Assembly (NCBI GenBank): GCA_029204045.2
Contig: CM055073.1
Span: 23,717,740 to 23,781,739 of the forward strand
Direction of reading: 5' to 3'
DNA from: Tillandsia leiboldiana
Taxonomy: Eukaryota; Streptophyta; Magnoliopsida; Poales; Bromeliaceae
Length of the DNA: 64,000 nt
Of the stretch, positions 46,352 through 57,696 are shown piece by piece. Every line of letters starts with the position of its first letter. The first letter of the stretch is position 1. The position numbers and the translations under genes are program-made. The notes below the pieces were generated by a model. The model worked only from the letters and a program-made list of their open reading frames with translations. It did not search any database and had not been told where the DNA came from.

Positions 46352-49300
46352 TGTAGAAACTTGAAATTTTGTTGTAAATAAATGAAAGAGAAGGAATAAA
46401 AGTCAAGTTGAAATTTTGAATCATAAGTGACCCCCTTTTTCCTGCAGTGTAAATTGCACAGTTACGAGGCTAAAATGTCGCTTTTCAATCCGAGCCTAAT
46501 CTCGAAAATCCGAGATCACCAGCACGACCGTCTCGCCGAACCGAGTGAAAACCATATTAAGCAAGTTCAGATCCGACAGTCGGATCTTCCAGAAATCAAC
46601 GAAGAAGCGGGCGGGACCCGCGACTTAAGTGAATAGTGCTTGGGACTGTAGATGAATAGTGAACCCTAATTTCGAATACCCCTAAGTGCTAACGTTCGCC
46701 AAATCGCCGTCTGGAAACCGATCATAGCACTTCAGGTAGTCGATTTGAACGATTTCGTCGTTCTGAACGCAATGGCAATGACGGAATTTCCGTTTGACGA
46801 CCCTAGAGCCTCGAAAAGCGCGATAACTATATTTTGGAACAGTATTTTATGGACCGAGATTTGATCCGGGTAGTTTCTCAAAAAACAGAAATCACTACCT
46901 GATAGGTCTCGTCGAGCCGGACGTCATGGCGAAGTCCATTTTTCGTTTCGACGACCAGAACGCCTCGAAAAGCGTGAAATATGGTGAAAATGCAACTTTT
47001 TGCATAATAAACTCTATGCTTCTTGCCTCGTTTTGCGTGCCACTGCTTGGAGAAGGACTGGAATGTGAGAGGAGTATACTGTGAAGGACTGAACTCGAAA
47101 GATGAAGTGTGGGAGGGGGGTAAATGCAATTTTGCATATACTATATATAGGTATGCATACTGAGCTAGGGTTCCACAAACCCTAAACCTATAGCCTTCTG
47201 CCCAAGCCGCACCTCCCAACGAACCCTCTCCCTCTGCCGCACTCTTCGCTAGCCGCGCACCGGCCGCCGCCACCCCGTCGCCGGAGAAGAAGGATCAAGA
47301 ACCACCCTGATCTCGGGTGTCTTGGAGAGGAGGGTGCTCGGGAGGGTCCTTAGCAATCAAGTCTCTCCCAGAGGACTCCTCGGTGAAGCCGCAGCTGAGC
47401 CCGGGGTGAACCGACGCCAGCCGCCGCCGTGCGCCGCCGCAAGACCACTCTCCTCCTTCCAGTTTTCCAACGAGGTAAGTTCTTGGAACTTTTCTCCTTA
47501 ATCTGGCATTTGGGCATGCCCAGTGTGCTACTGACACCAAGGACACCACCCTGTTGCAGCCCGTGACGCTGCCGCCGCCCCGATCGCCGGCAGGAGCCAT
47601 AGCCGCCGGAGTTACCATCCTTGCCCGATCGGGAGCGCCGCCGTCATCCGACCGTCAAACCCGAGATCAGCACTGTTGAATCGCATTCTCTTGTCGACTG
47701 CAACACCTCCACGAAGTCCGATCACCATCGGTTGAGGATCGGGGCCAAACAAACACACCCTAGAAACCGGTTTTTCTTCACTTTGGCCGATCTCGGCCGT
47801 CCGGCGCCGCCGCTGCCTCCCACCGCCGGACATCATCACCAGAAGCCTCCTGGAGCCGAGTGGGACCTTCTGGTCCAAGTTGCACCGACCCGGAGTCCCT
47901 CGGCCGGAATCCGCCATTAACGGACTTGGAGCTTCAACCGAGCTCCGCCGCCGCGCCTTGCCGACGTTCCCCGGCACCGGAAAACCGCCCTGGTGAGCTT
48001 CTCTGATCCTTAGGAGCTTGCCCATCATCTTGCATGGAGGTTTTAACGCTCAGTCCTTGATCTCTGTAGTTGCACCCGAGGTTGCACTCGAGCTCACCTC
48101 CGGCCACCTCCGGCGTTCCGGACTCTGGCCACTTGCACAGGTAAGCTCTAAATATTAAATGAAGGATCCCCATGATTTTATTTTGGGCAGAGAACCCTCC
48201 TGTAGCTTGGTTCCATGGTTGCACCCGAAACTATCTTTTCGGACTTGTCTCCGGCCGCCGCCGCCTCCGGCCGCCGGGGCTCGACCCCACATGGACCAAA
48301 CACCATCTGAGACTAAGAGCTAACATGTGCTCACCTTACTTCAGGTCTGAACCCGGGTTGATTCCAGTGAAGTGCAAACCGAGCTCCTTGCGGTTTGGGT
48401 GCTGCTCCGGCCAACCTCTCTGGCCACTCCCCGGTGCACCTGAGGTGAGCCCTCAACCCTACTTAGTCCCCAGTACTTGATGCTCCACTGAACCCTTAAT
48501 TTGATTAACTACAAATGGAGTTAAACCTAGTTGCTAATTGAGCCCAAGAATGTTTATGGGCCAACTTTGTAAATGGGCCTGGTCTCAGCCCAATCTTGTG
48601 AGCACGAGCTTCGTCTCGTCGTAACGAACGCGCTGAAAGTTACGGCGCAGCTTTTGGACCCCCGGATTTCAAGAACGAGTCAAAACGAGCAATAATGTTA
48701 GGTTTTTATGCAAATTAAGAAATTGTTAGGGATCAAATTGTAAATGGGACATGATGGCTGTCTTTAGATAGTGTTTACACACCTACTAGGCATCTTGTTA
48801 GAGTTCCGTGGATTCCTATTGGGCGGGAATCGGTTGTTGTCCCGTAAATCGGCGTATTATTCCCGTTTAAGCACTCCGTTACTGTCGTGTCGTCGGGATG
48901 GGTATGTGTGAGTCTATTACTGATTATAGCTTCTTATTCAGGGCCCAGTTGTTCAGCACCAGCCTCCCAGTAGCTGTGCGGGAGTTCGAGGATCTGCCTA
49001 CATTCAGGTGGGTTATCTTCGGTCCGGGCTTTATCTATTCGGCCCTCTGGTTGCTTTAGTCCAGTCGGACACCTGTTTTTGGTTAGCCCTGTTGATTGGA
49101 TCATGTACTCCTATTCTCGATTATATCTGATGAGTTCATCTATATGCCATATGATTTTCCTGATAGACAGTGATTCTTTAGATATAGCATGTACACCTGC
49201 TCATCAGCTTTTATATTCCAGTACATAGATGTCATGATCGAATTTTACCTGCTATTTCCTTTCATCTGTGATGTTTGCTTGATATTCAGATATGCATGAT

Positions 49301-50365
49301 AGATCTTGATCGATATGATAGATGATTTCCCTGTTGGGATCTCGGCTTATTGCCGACTACCCGGTCATTAGACCGTGAGCTTGAGTATAGCATGATGACT
49401 ACCACGCACGCTGTACGTCACGTACACTGACGGTTTGGCCACCGTCACAGTGTTCTTTACCGATAGAGTGGTCTAGAGGAAGGACCCGTGAGCCCCCAGA
49501 TCAGCACCAGTGGGTGCGGGGTTATGTCAGCCAGATAGGTGCCAGATAGTGGTATGAGCCTGAGGTCCCCGTGACCGATAATGGCATTGATTGGGTACTT
49601 GAGTTTCTTTTGTGACGCATTATTCTTATCTTGCACTGTTATTGATAGATATCTTACCCGGTACCCTTACTGCTCAGTTTATGATTGATTATCTCATTTA
49701 TATCCAGATTTCTTGTATTACTTACCTGCAGTCCTTATGCTTGATTTTTATAGCTATACATTGATTTCCAGCTTTTATTACCTGCAGTTTCATTACCCTT
49801 GATTATCTGCCTATTCAGTTATCTGTGGATTTTTGTTGATTATCAGTAGATCTTATTTGTTATTCAGCTTTACCCTATGATTTTTACTATCCGCAGATTT
49901 TGTACCCAGTAGGTACGATTAGCTATTTCTCGGCTCGTCGTGCCCACTGGGATACATGTACAGTGTATCTCACACCCCCTGGGTGACCATTTTTCAGGTC
50001 GTTCGGGTAGTGGGGTGTCGGGACGATCCAGTGAGGCTGTCACGATAGAGCTGTCACCCTGATGATATAGATTGATGATTGAGATCCCCGTTGATCTGTA
50101 GCTGACTCTTGTTTATGCTATTTCAGCTTCCAGTTTATTAGTTATTTCAGATTGATGTTAGCATGATTATTTGGATTATTCCTACTAATTAGTCATTGTT
50201 AGTTTAGATATTGATTGATCTCTGATTGATGATTGGATTAGCCTAGCCGTGCATGTATAGGGGCTTCCTATATATGTGGCGGTCTGTTACGCCCGTTTTG
50301 CAAACTCTGATTTATTTCAAAAAAAAAAAATTTCAGACCTGATTTTTAAAACTCGGGGCGTGACA
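46352..50365 (+). repeat. 5' LTR of the 46352 element (4014 bp)
   Basis: Shares the L2 blocks: gttcagatccgacagtcgga near 46565, gtctcgtcgagccggacgtc near 46906, cagtaggtacgattagctat near 49908. Its 3' half carries the gcccagttgttcagcaccag variant (48953-48972), as in the inverted fragment at 39051, unlike the 28575 element. Confidence 0.9.
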
Positions 50366-52320
50366 GATTTTATGGTATCAGAGCAATAGGTATACGGTAC
50401 CTAGGAAAGATGGATTAGGAACTGGTTAGGATGAACCCTAGGATGACTTGTCACGTGAGAGCGCGGGGTATTTGTCTAGTTGTTAGGAGCTCAGGTGTAT
50501 TTCACACTAATGAGTCGTTTCCTAATCTTGTTGTTGTGGCTACGAGCGGTGTTCGCACGCTCTCTGGGCTTAGTGGTCGTGGTGGGTGCAGTGTTAGCTG
50601 CGGTTGTAGTACGAGCCATGGGTTTGATATATCAGTGGAGCCTTAGAGCTCGGATTTTTGACAGCGGTAGAGGATCAGTTCACCGCATTTTGCTGGGTTA
50701 GTCCAGCAGATGGCTCAGCATCAGATAGTTGCTCTTGTTGCACTGGCCCCACCACTAGTCCAGGTGCTTGGAGAAGTCAGTGATCCTCCGGTTGTTCCCG
50801 TGCCACTAGATATAGTACTTTTGTCACAGCCGGGGTTGTTAAAATTGTGTTGTGGCTGCTATTACCGGAGATTCCCTGAATATAGTTATCGGGATGCCTA
50901 TGAGGTTAGCAATCTTGTTGCCTTGGACGGAAGGATTCTGACGACACTCAGCAAATATTAGACCTTATTGAATTGTGTCCCAACCCTGATCAGTGTAAAT
51001 AGTTGGGATTCATGATCATTTCGTTAGAAATGGTAGCAGTGAGCGCATTGGCGCAGACATGGTTGATGGATAGGCTAAATTCGGTGATCTATGGGCCTGA
51101 TTGAAACCCTGGTTTGAGTTAGATTTAGATTCAGACCCCGCCTTTGGTACGATTTTAGTGGAGTCTTAGTTACTCCTATGAGTATGCAACAATTTTAGAT
51201 GTTGTGGCTACTACCGTGATGAGATGTGACTGGAAAGTCTAATATACAGAGTGATGATGATAGCTTGAGGATTTGATTTTTATCCTAAATGAATCCGAAT
51301 TGTAGTTGATTCGCACATTGTGGGTGAACTGATTATATGGTCGTGATCGCCCTGATGATATTTGAGTTACGACTGGCGTCGCTAGAGCCGTGTTAGCAAG
51401 TGGTGATTCATTTAAGATAATCGGTAGATAGTGGAATATGGTTCTAGATTCTTGTGAGTAGCCGGGGTCGCACTCATGACCCCGAGGTGGTAGAGACTGT
51501 TGATATAAGTTTATAGTACCGGCATAGAGATTCGTGTCTTGAGGTATGAGTTATACCTTCTGTTGATTCCGGTGGGAGTCGTGTCCCCAACTTGATGTTG
51601 GCGACAGATCTACAGTATTTCACTTTTCTTTTGATAAGTATGTTGGCTGCAGACAATGTACTGTCTAAAGAGTGGTTTGAAGTACTCTACCCCGTAAGGG
51701 GTAATATCGTGATTGGGTCTACTTGTTTGCTTATCTATATTTATAGTCTCCAGGGTTACCCTCTGGACAACGATGTTATAGTTTCATTGATGATACCCCA
51801 GACCGTATTAGACCTTAGGTACGTCTCAGACAGATTGCGTACATAGTGGATTATCTTTGTCATTATTGTGGACATTTGTCCTAACTTGTGGTCACTAGCC
51901 ACGTTGATCTCACCAGATCTTGCAACTGAGTTGATAATAGAAATATATGGTTTAAGCCCAAAAAGTTGGACAACATGTCCAGATCGGATTTTTTAAGCTT
52001 TACGAATGGTGACCTTTGGTTGCCATGTTGTATGATGCTAAGCGACTGATCGTGTGATATTTAATCGGCAGTTGTGCGTCCTCAGTAGTCTGAGGTTTAG
52101 TTCTAGCAACTGGTGGTGAAAATTATGCCACAAACAATTATAAAGCGTAAGAAGAGATTCTCTACCTTATATGATTTCACTTAAGAAAATGAATCTAGTG
52201 ACCTTTGTCAGTGTTCGGCCTCGATAGTCAACCTAAACGGGTAAAACCGTTGAGTTCTGTCTGCACAAACTGTAAGTTATGTGAAACCAGAAAAGAGTAT
52301 GAGAGCTGGTTGCCACATCG
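50366..52320 (+). other. Interior of 46352 element, decayed
   Basis: Primer-binding site, then many short frames with stops. The block 51427-51710 is shared with the 28575 element. No reverse transcriptase or integrase was recognised. The junction with CACTA sequence lies about 52260-52330. Confidence 0.6.
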
Positions 52321-52329
52321 GTTGACTTC

Positions 52330-52450
52330 TGATTTTATTATTTTCTCAAGTTCTTTTAAATGCAAAACTAAGAAAACTTTGAACATCCTTATCATATGCC
52401 TCATTAAGTCGATCATCAACCAGATCCATCCAATCCTCATTAGGTGCTAT
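52330..52450 (-). pseudogene. Inner CACTA transposase, N-terminal remnant
   Basis: The minus strand encodes NEDWMDLVDDRLNEAYDKD, then SFLSFAFKRT, a stop, and ENNKIR. This is the transposase-associated domain that opens TNPD proteins (compare WINLNNRFSKQYMDGVDAFI at 28284). It breaks off where the LTR element begins. It fixes the orientation of the inner element as minus. Confidence 0.6.
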
Positions 52451-52459
52451 TCTTTTTTG

Positions 52460-53489
52460 AATATGTAAAGATTAAAGTTCAAATTTACCTAAATAAGATA
52501 GAGTCAATAAGCAACTTCACATAAAATTAATATAATATAAAGGAAAAGCAAACATAACATACAATATTATATAAGTCTAATTACAAAAATTAATGAGTGC
52601 GAGTAGAAAGTTCTTATTTATAATAAAATTTTGGGTTCCACATATTAAACTTAAAAATTCTAAAAACAAAATGATAGTTAATAGAAAATTTTAGCATTTT
52701 CAAAAATATTAATAAAAATTTAGGATTTATAAACTTTCATTATTTTTTATTTTCTATAATTAAAATGGGTCCCTCTAAGAGTTAATTTATATTAACATGT
52801 ATAATATATACTATTCAGTTCATGATATTTAATAAATAAAATTTACAAATCTCATCTTAATATTTATAATATAAAAGGTTTATATGTTTGCTATTACTTT
52901 TTTGTTTTTTTAAAAAATTTATTGTAAAAAAATTGTAATAAAATTAATTGACCGAAGATAAGGGTGATAATAAAAAACTTACAAATAGGGGTGAGGGCAA
53001 AAACAATGCCCTCTGTGAGTGCTTAAGCGAATCGGGGTTGAGGGTGAGAAATGACTATCAAGTTAATCAATATAAAGAGATAAATTTTGAGCACGAGTCG
53101 GATTGAGAGTAAGGGGCAGCGATGCACGGAGATGGAGGTCGAGGGTATACACGTGAGGGATGTCGCACGGTACTTAATTAATTAGGGAGAGACGCACTGT
53201 ACTTAATTAATTAGGGATTTGGTCGAGGGGACGTGCGTGACAATCGACGACCCGTACTTAATTAATTAGGAATTTTTTTTTATTGTTGTGAGGGGTTACA
53301 AAAAATTTATTTAGAATTTTTATTATTATTATTTTGAGAGGTTAAAATAAAATTTTTATTAAATATTTTTAAAAAAATCTGTATTAAAAAATTTAAAAAA
53401 TGAATTAATTAAGATTTTTTAAAATTTAAAATTTAGATTTTTAAATTTTAAATTTTAAATTTTTTTATTTAATTTGGTTGTTTTTAATG
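52460..53489. other. AT-rich leader of inner CACTA
   Basis: No gene. A phrase gtacttaattaattaggga occurs three times at 53171-53270, and 53320-53470 is almost pure A/T. Confidence 0.5.
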
Positions 53490-53850
53490 GCGACTTATTG
53501 TGCTCGTCGTTAATTTGGTAGTTTTTAACGACGACTTATTGTGCTCATCGTTAATTTGGTTGTTTGACTAGTTGTTTGTAACGACGATTTATTGAGTTCG
53601 TCGTTAATTTGGTTGCTTTTAGCGACAACTTATTATGTCTTTCGTTAATTTTATTATGCCAATTTAGTTACTTTTAGCGACCATGTATTGCGCTCGTCGT
53701 TAATTTAGTTGCTTTTAGCGACGAAGTATTATGCCCATCGTTAATTTGATTATTTTTAACGACCGTTTATTACGCCCGTCGTTAAGTTAATTACTTTTAA
53801 CGATCACTTATTGCGCCCGTCGTTAAAAATTAGTCGTTATAGCACGACGT
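53490..53850. repeat. Subterminal repeats of inner CACTA, right
   Basis: About eight repeats of a 40-bp phrase of the form cgtcgttaatttggttgctt, ttagcgacgacttattgtgc, in direct orientation, mirroring the array at 44440-44835. Confidence 0.8.
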
Positions 53851-54429
53851 GAAGTTGCAGAAAATCAATCATCATAGTTGCAGGAAGAATTGACATAACT
53901 AAACGTTTTACATATGTTCAAATATAATCTTATAAATAAAAATAATTTATTTTTTGCTTACAGAAAATAACAAAGTCAATGAATATTAATTCATTTATCT
54001 ATCTTGTCTTATTATGTTAGTCTTTTATTAAATTTTGTTATAAATTACTTATATAAAATGACAAGTAATTAGATAAACTTTATTATCTCATTATTACTAA
54101 TTTTTTCTTTTTACTTTTTATGCAGAAATATGCAAGCGGACTACATCAGAGCAAGCCAACTACAAACGTTTCTTCAAATGGAATGTTGATGTTTTTGTTG
54201 ATAAAATATTAGTGACCATGTATAAATGATTAATCGAGATTTGGATGATTTAACTATTTTAGAAAGATACTTTTTTACATTTTGCTTGTTTCAATTTGTG
54301 AAGATATTTTGAATTAGTAATATATTTTGGTTTGTTTGTTAACTTATGTATGATGTTTGGTAATTGTTTCAATGGTCAAATGTGAAAAATTGTCATATAA
54401 AAGATTGATTGCTGAAATTGTGACCAAAC

Positions 54430-54925
54430 TGTTCGTCGCTATTGTATAATTATTGGTATATATTGGTAAATAAATTTGCGACGAAATAATTGGTTGCAAA
54501 ATATTTGTTGAATTAATTAACTTAGTATTGAATTTACGGCAAATTATTTTTGTCGCTATACTATCATAAAAAATAAAATAAAATAATTAAAAAATAATGA
54601 TTTTTAGCGACGAATAGATGTAGTTGCAATAGGCTATCTTTAGCAACGAAAAATTATATCCGAATGTATATTTAGCAACAATGTATAGGATAATTAGCGA
54701 CCAGTTAAATTGTTGCTGTTAGTATATTTATAGTGACCGCGTTTTGTTTGTCGCTAAATGTAATAGCAAATAGCGACCAATAGCTTTATTTTGTCGCTAA
54801 ATAGTTTTAGCGTCGGGGCGGTAGCGACGATGCAGTGACGAAGTTTTTTTTGTCGCTAAAGTATTATAGCGATAAATTTTAATTTTATAGCGACAAATAA
54901 TGTTGGTCGCAAAAAGCCTAAATTT
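54430..54925. repeat. 3' subterminal repeats of outer CACTA
   Basis: Numerous TAGCGAC/GTCGCTA motifs in both orientations, for example 54606, 54699, 54729, 54771, 54797, 54826, 54888. They match the array at 26400-26710. Confidence 0.75.
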
Positions 54926-54933
54926 TTGTTGTG

Positions 54934-55710
<777 letters not shown>

Positions 55711-55736
55711 TGGATGAAGAAGATTTTACTATATAT

Positions 55737-55925
55737 ATATAGTCCGGCTACTATACTATTATGAGTAAAACCCTTTCTTACTCATAAGTTTCCGGCTCTT
55801 GGATGAAGAATGTGCGGTTAGGATTATAGTAGCCCTTAAGATTTATACTATTTCACCAACAACCCACTAAACCCTAGGGGAACCACTATCATCCTAACCG
55901 CACATCTCTTCATCCACAAAATCCG
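55737..55925. mobile_element. Second, related MITE, 3' end uncertain
   Basis: Begins agtccggctactatactatt after a short (TA) run, and shares acccactaaaccctagggga, actatcatcctaaccgcaca with 55590-55650 of the first MITE. The inner inverted repeat is gatgaagaatgtgcggttag versus ctaaccgcacatctcttcat. TA-rich flanks hide the exact target site. Confidence 0.55.
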
Positions 55926-56309
55926 CCATTCCGGGAGATCCGGATATCAGATTTGAGATCCGATTCCACCGCCATTTTCATCTCAACGCCGCCGTCAATA
56001 TAACGACTTTATTTTTCTGAAAAACTCCTAACTAATTTAATTGGTCAATTTACGGGAAAAAACTCAAATTTCATAATTTTTCGTCAAACTTCATTTTTCT
56101 CGCTTTTCCGTGCAACCGGCACAGTAAATTTTAAAACTGACTTAACCGCTCCTTTCAACACTAATCCGGTATTAAACCGGTGATTAAATTTCTAAACATT
56201 TAATCTTCTATATACTGAAATTGATGCCATCATTAAATTTCTAAATGCAGATTTAAATTTCCGAATTCAAAAGAAATTTAACATTTTGAATTTTAAAGCA
56301 CTGTTATTA
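55926..56309 (-). other. Probable LTR remnant of Tekay element
   Basis: On the minus strand the DNA right after the polypurine tract begins TGTAATAACAGTG (56308 downwards), as an LTR would. The left limit is not definable; it runs into the MITE. No coding sequence. Confidence 0.45.
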
Positions 56310-57364
56310 CATCACTTCCCCCTTAAAAGAAGTTTCGTTCTCAAAACTTAAATGAAAACTCCGAGAACATTTCAAGATAATGCTCTTTCATCACCAACTC
56401 CAATTCCCACATGGTTTCACGCTCCTCGGGATTCTTCCATTGTACTTTTACGTAGGGAATAGAGCGATTACGCAATTGCTTATACTCACGTGCTAAAATC
56501 CGCATTGGAGACTCAACGAAACTCAAATCCACTCGAAGCTCGATTGTCAAAGGGCTAATGATGTGAGACGGATCTGAGATATACTTCCAAAGCATCCACA
56601 TGTGAAAAATGTTGTGCACCCGGTCAAGACTTGGTGGCAAAGCCAAGCGATAAGCTACAAGACCAATCCTCTCCAAGATCTCAAGCAACCCAATGAACCG
56701 CGGACTCAACTTGCCCTTCAAACTAAACCGTTTAATTCCCTTGGTCAGCAACACCTAAGCAGAACATGCTCTCCGACCTGAAGCTCCAAGTCACACCGTT
56801 GTCGGTCAGCATAGCTTTTCTGACGACTCTGGGCAGTCAGAAGCCGTTGCCTCGCGATGCGAATTTTTGCCTTAATTTTCGCCACCAAATATGTACCAAT
56901 AAGCTTGCGCTATCCCAAATAATCCCAACAGATAGGGGATCGTCACCGACGCCCGTACAATACCTCATACGGCGTCATCTGAATACTCGCCTGGTAGCTA
57001 TTATTATACACAAATTCCACCAAAGGTAAATAGCGAAACCACCCATCACCATAATCGAGAATGCAAGCTCGGAGCTTATCCTCCAAAATCTGAATCACCC
57101 GCTCCGATTGCCCGTCACTCTGAGGATGGAAGGTCATGCTAAAATTGAGCTTCGTCCCTACTACCTGCTGTAAACTCTGCCAAAACTGAAAGACGAACCG
57201 AGTGTCCCGATCGGAAGTGATGGAAGCTAGAACTCCGTGAAGTCGAACAATCTTATTGACATATAGCTGCACCAACTTATCTCATGACCATGTCGTATGG
57301 ATCGGCAGGAAATGCGCTGACTTCGTCAACCGGTCAACCACTACCCAAATCACATCATGATCAT
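56310..57364 (-). pseudogene. Tekay/Del-type gypsy integrase and chromodomain fragment
   Basis: Read from 57364 down: HDVIWVVVDRLTKSAHFLP, then LHGVLASITSDRDTRFVFQF, TFHPQSDGQSERVIQ and EFVYNNSYQASIQMTPYEVL, the integrase core with its second aspartate. After a frameshifted linker (56940-56755; QRLLTAQSRQKSYADRQR) comes LKGKLSPRFIGLLEILERIG, then IPYVKVQWKNPEERETMWEL, the integrase tail and chromodomain of plant chromoviruses. The frame ends near 56341 next to the polypurine tract aacgaaacttcttttaaggg. Reverse transcriptase and gag are missing. Stops near 57286 and the linker shift make it inactive. It could be a relative of the helper for the giant-LTR elements. Confidence 0.85.
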
Positions 57365-57509
57365 GTTGGGATCGAGGTAGTCATAGTGGTTGGGTTGATT
57401 TAGCACATCGAGAGCAAGTGGTTGTATTTTATTTATCTTGTTGTTTCTTGAGCATAGTAGATAGAGACATGGTAACTGTAGATTTCTTTCTATCTTTCAT
57501 ATATGTTTT

Positions 57510-57696
57510 TCTTTCACCATAGTATTATCTTGCCTCTAGTAGACTTAGTGGGTAGATCGTTGGTCTTCGAGATGGTACCCACTGGAGGACGACTTGTTGA
57601 TATAATTCTCACACCCGCGGTTGGTGTTCTTTTTGCAGAGACTTCAGCTTCTGTCCCTACGCCGACAGGTTCTTCTAATCGAGGTAAGGGAGTCAC
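57510..57696 (+). mobile_element. Fragment of an L1-family LTR
   Basis: Matches 1978-2156 in order: tgcctctagtag, gtgggt, acccactgg, ctcacacccgcggttg, cttttt gcagag, and aatcgaggtaaggg. It is cut off on the right by the LTR at 57697. 57365-57509 upstream has no recognised content. Confidence 0.6.

Larger units (their letters stand above)
46352..52320 (+). mobile_element. Giant-LTR retroelement, 3'-truncated (family L2)
   Basis: A complete 5' LTR (46352-50365, 4014 bp, TGTAGAAACTTG to ggggcgtgaca) is followed by the primer-binding site TGGTATCAGAGC at 50373-50384 and about 1.9 kb of interior. No 3' LTR follows; inner-CACTA coding sequence resumes near 52325. The interior aligns with that of the young element at 32951-33852 but is longer, and includes a weak gag-like frame (50710-50961; MAQHQIVALVALAPP). 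A TATA box lies at 47142-47150. It replaced the central part of the inner CACTA transposase. Confidence 0.85.
44412..53851 (-). mobile_element. Second, inner CACTA transposon
   Basis: Begins CACTACAACAAAGTTAACA at 44412, inside the TNPA-like gene of the outer CACTA. Both ends carry dense TAACGACG/CGTCGTTA subterminal repeats (44440-44835 and 53490-53850), a motif distinct from the TAGCGAC of the outer element. The right terminus is degraded: the complement of cacgacgtg at about 53843-53851 aligns only loosely with CACTACAAC, and a target duplication could not be matched, so that border is approximate. The genes run on the minus strand: an N-terminal transposase piece at 52330-52450 and a TNPA-like gene at 45140-46195, with a giant-LTR element replacing the middle. 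Confidence 0.8.
43030..54229 (+). pseudogene. TNPA-like second CACTA gene (Transposase_24 type), interrupted
   Basis: Small exons: 43030-43147 (MAPGRQLRTRRASTEL), about 43271-43512 (GKLKLLIPEEENRPVGDDSC, then after a one-base shift QFAPIRVSGWHEIADVDKLA), 43597-43808 (EWAKKNVRDCVEEMMSFRYK and RCHLYYKKLGGE, typical of the plant En/Spm Ptta family), about 43975-44080 (NSNNRGKLPYIHRAGTRTF), about 44340-44411 (MVNMQSQTPDENEVPISEQE), and, beyond the inner CACTA, about 53854-53900 and 54127-54229 (CKRTTSEQANYKRFFKW, stop). In relatives this protein binds subterminal repeats and aids excision. The frameshift near 43425 and the 9.4-kb insertion make it non-functional. Confidence 0.75.
26378..54933 (+). 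mobile_element. 28.6-kb CACTA (En/Spm) transposon, multiply interrupted
   Basis: Begins CACTACAACAATATTGAG and ends TTTTTGTTGTG, flanked by the 3-bp duplication agt (26375-26377 and 54934-54936). An uninterrupted copy of the flanking repeat at 25911-25990 shows the same sequence without the insertion. Both ends carry many short TAGCGAC/GTCGCTA subterminal motifs (26400-26710; 54430-54925). Inside, in plus orientation, are a TNPD-type transposase and a TNPA-like gene, both broken by later insertions: an LTR element (28575-38229), an LTR fragment (39051-41158) and a second CACTA (44412-53851). Without them the element would be about 7.5 kb of sequence. It cannot now make an intact transposase. 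Confidence 0.9.
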
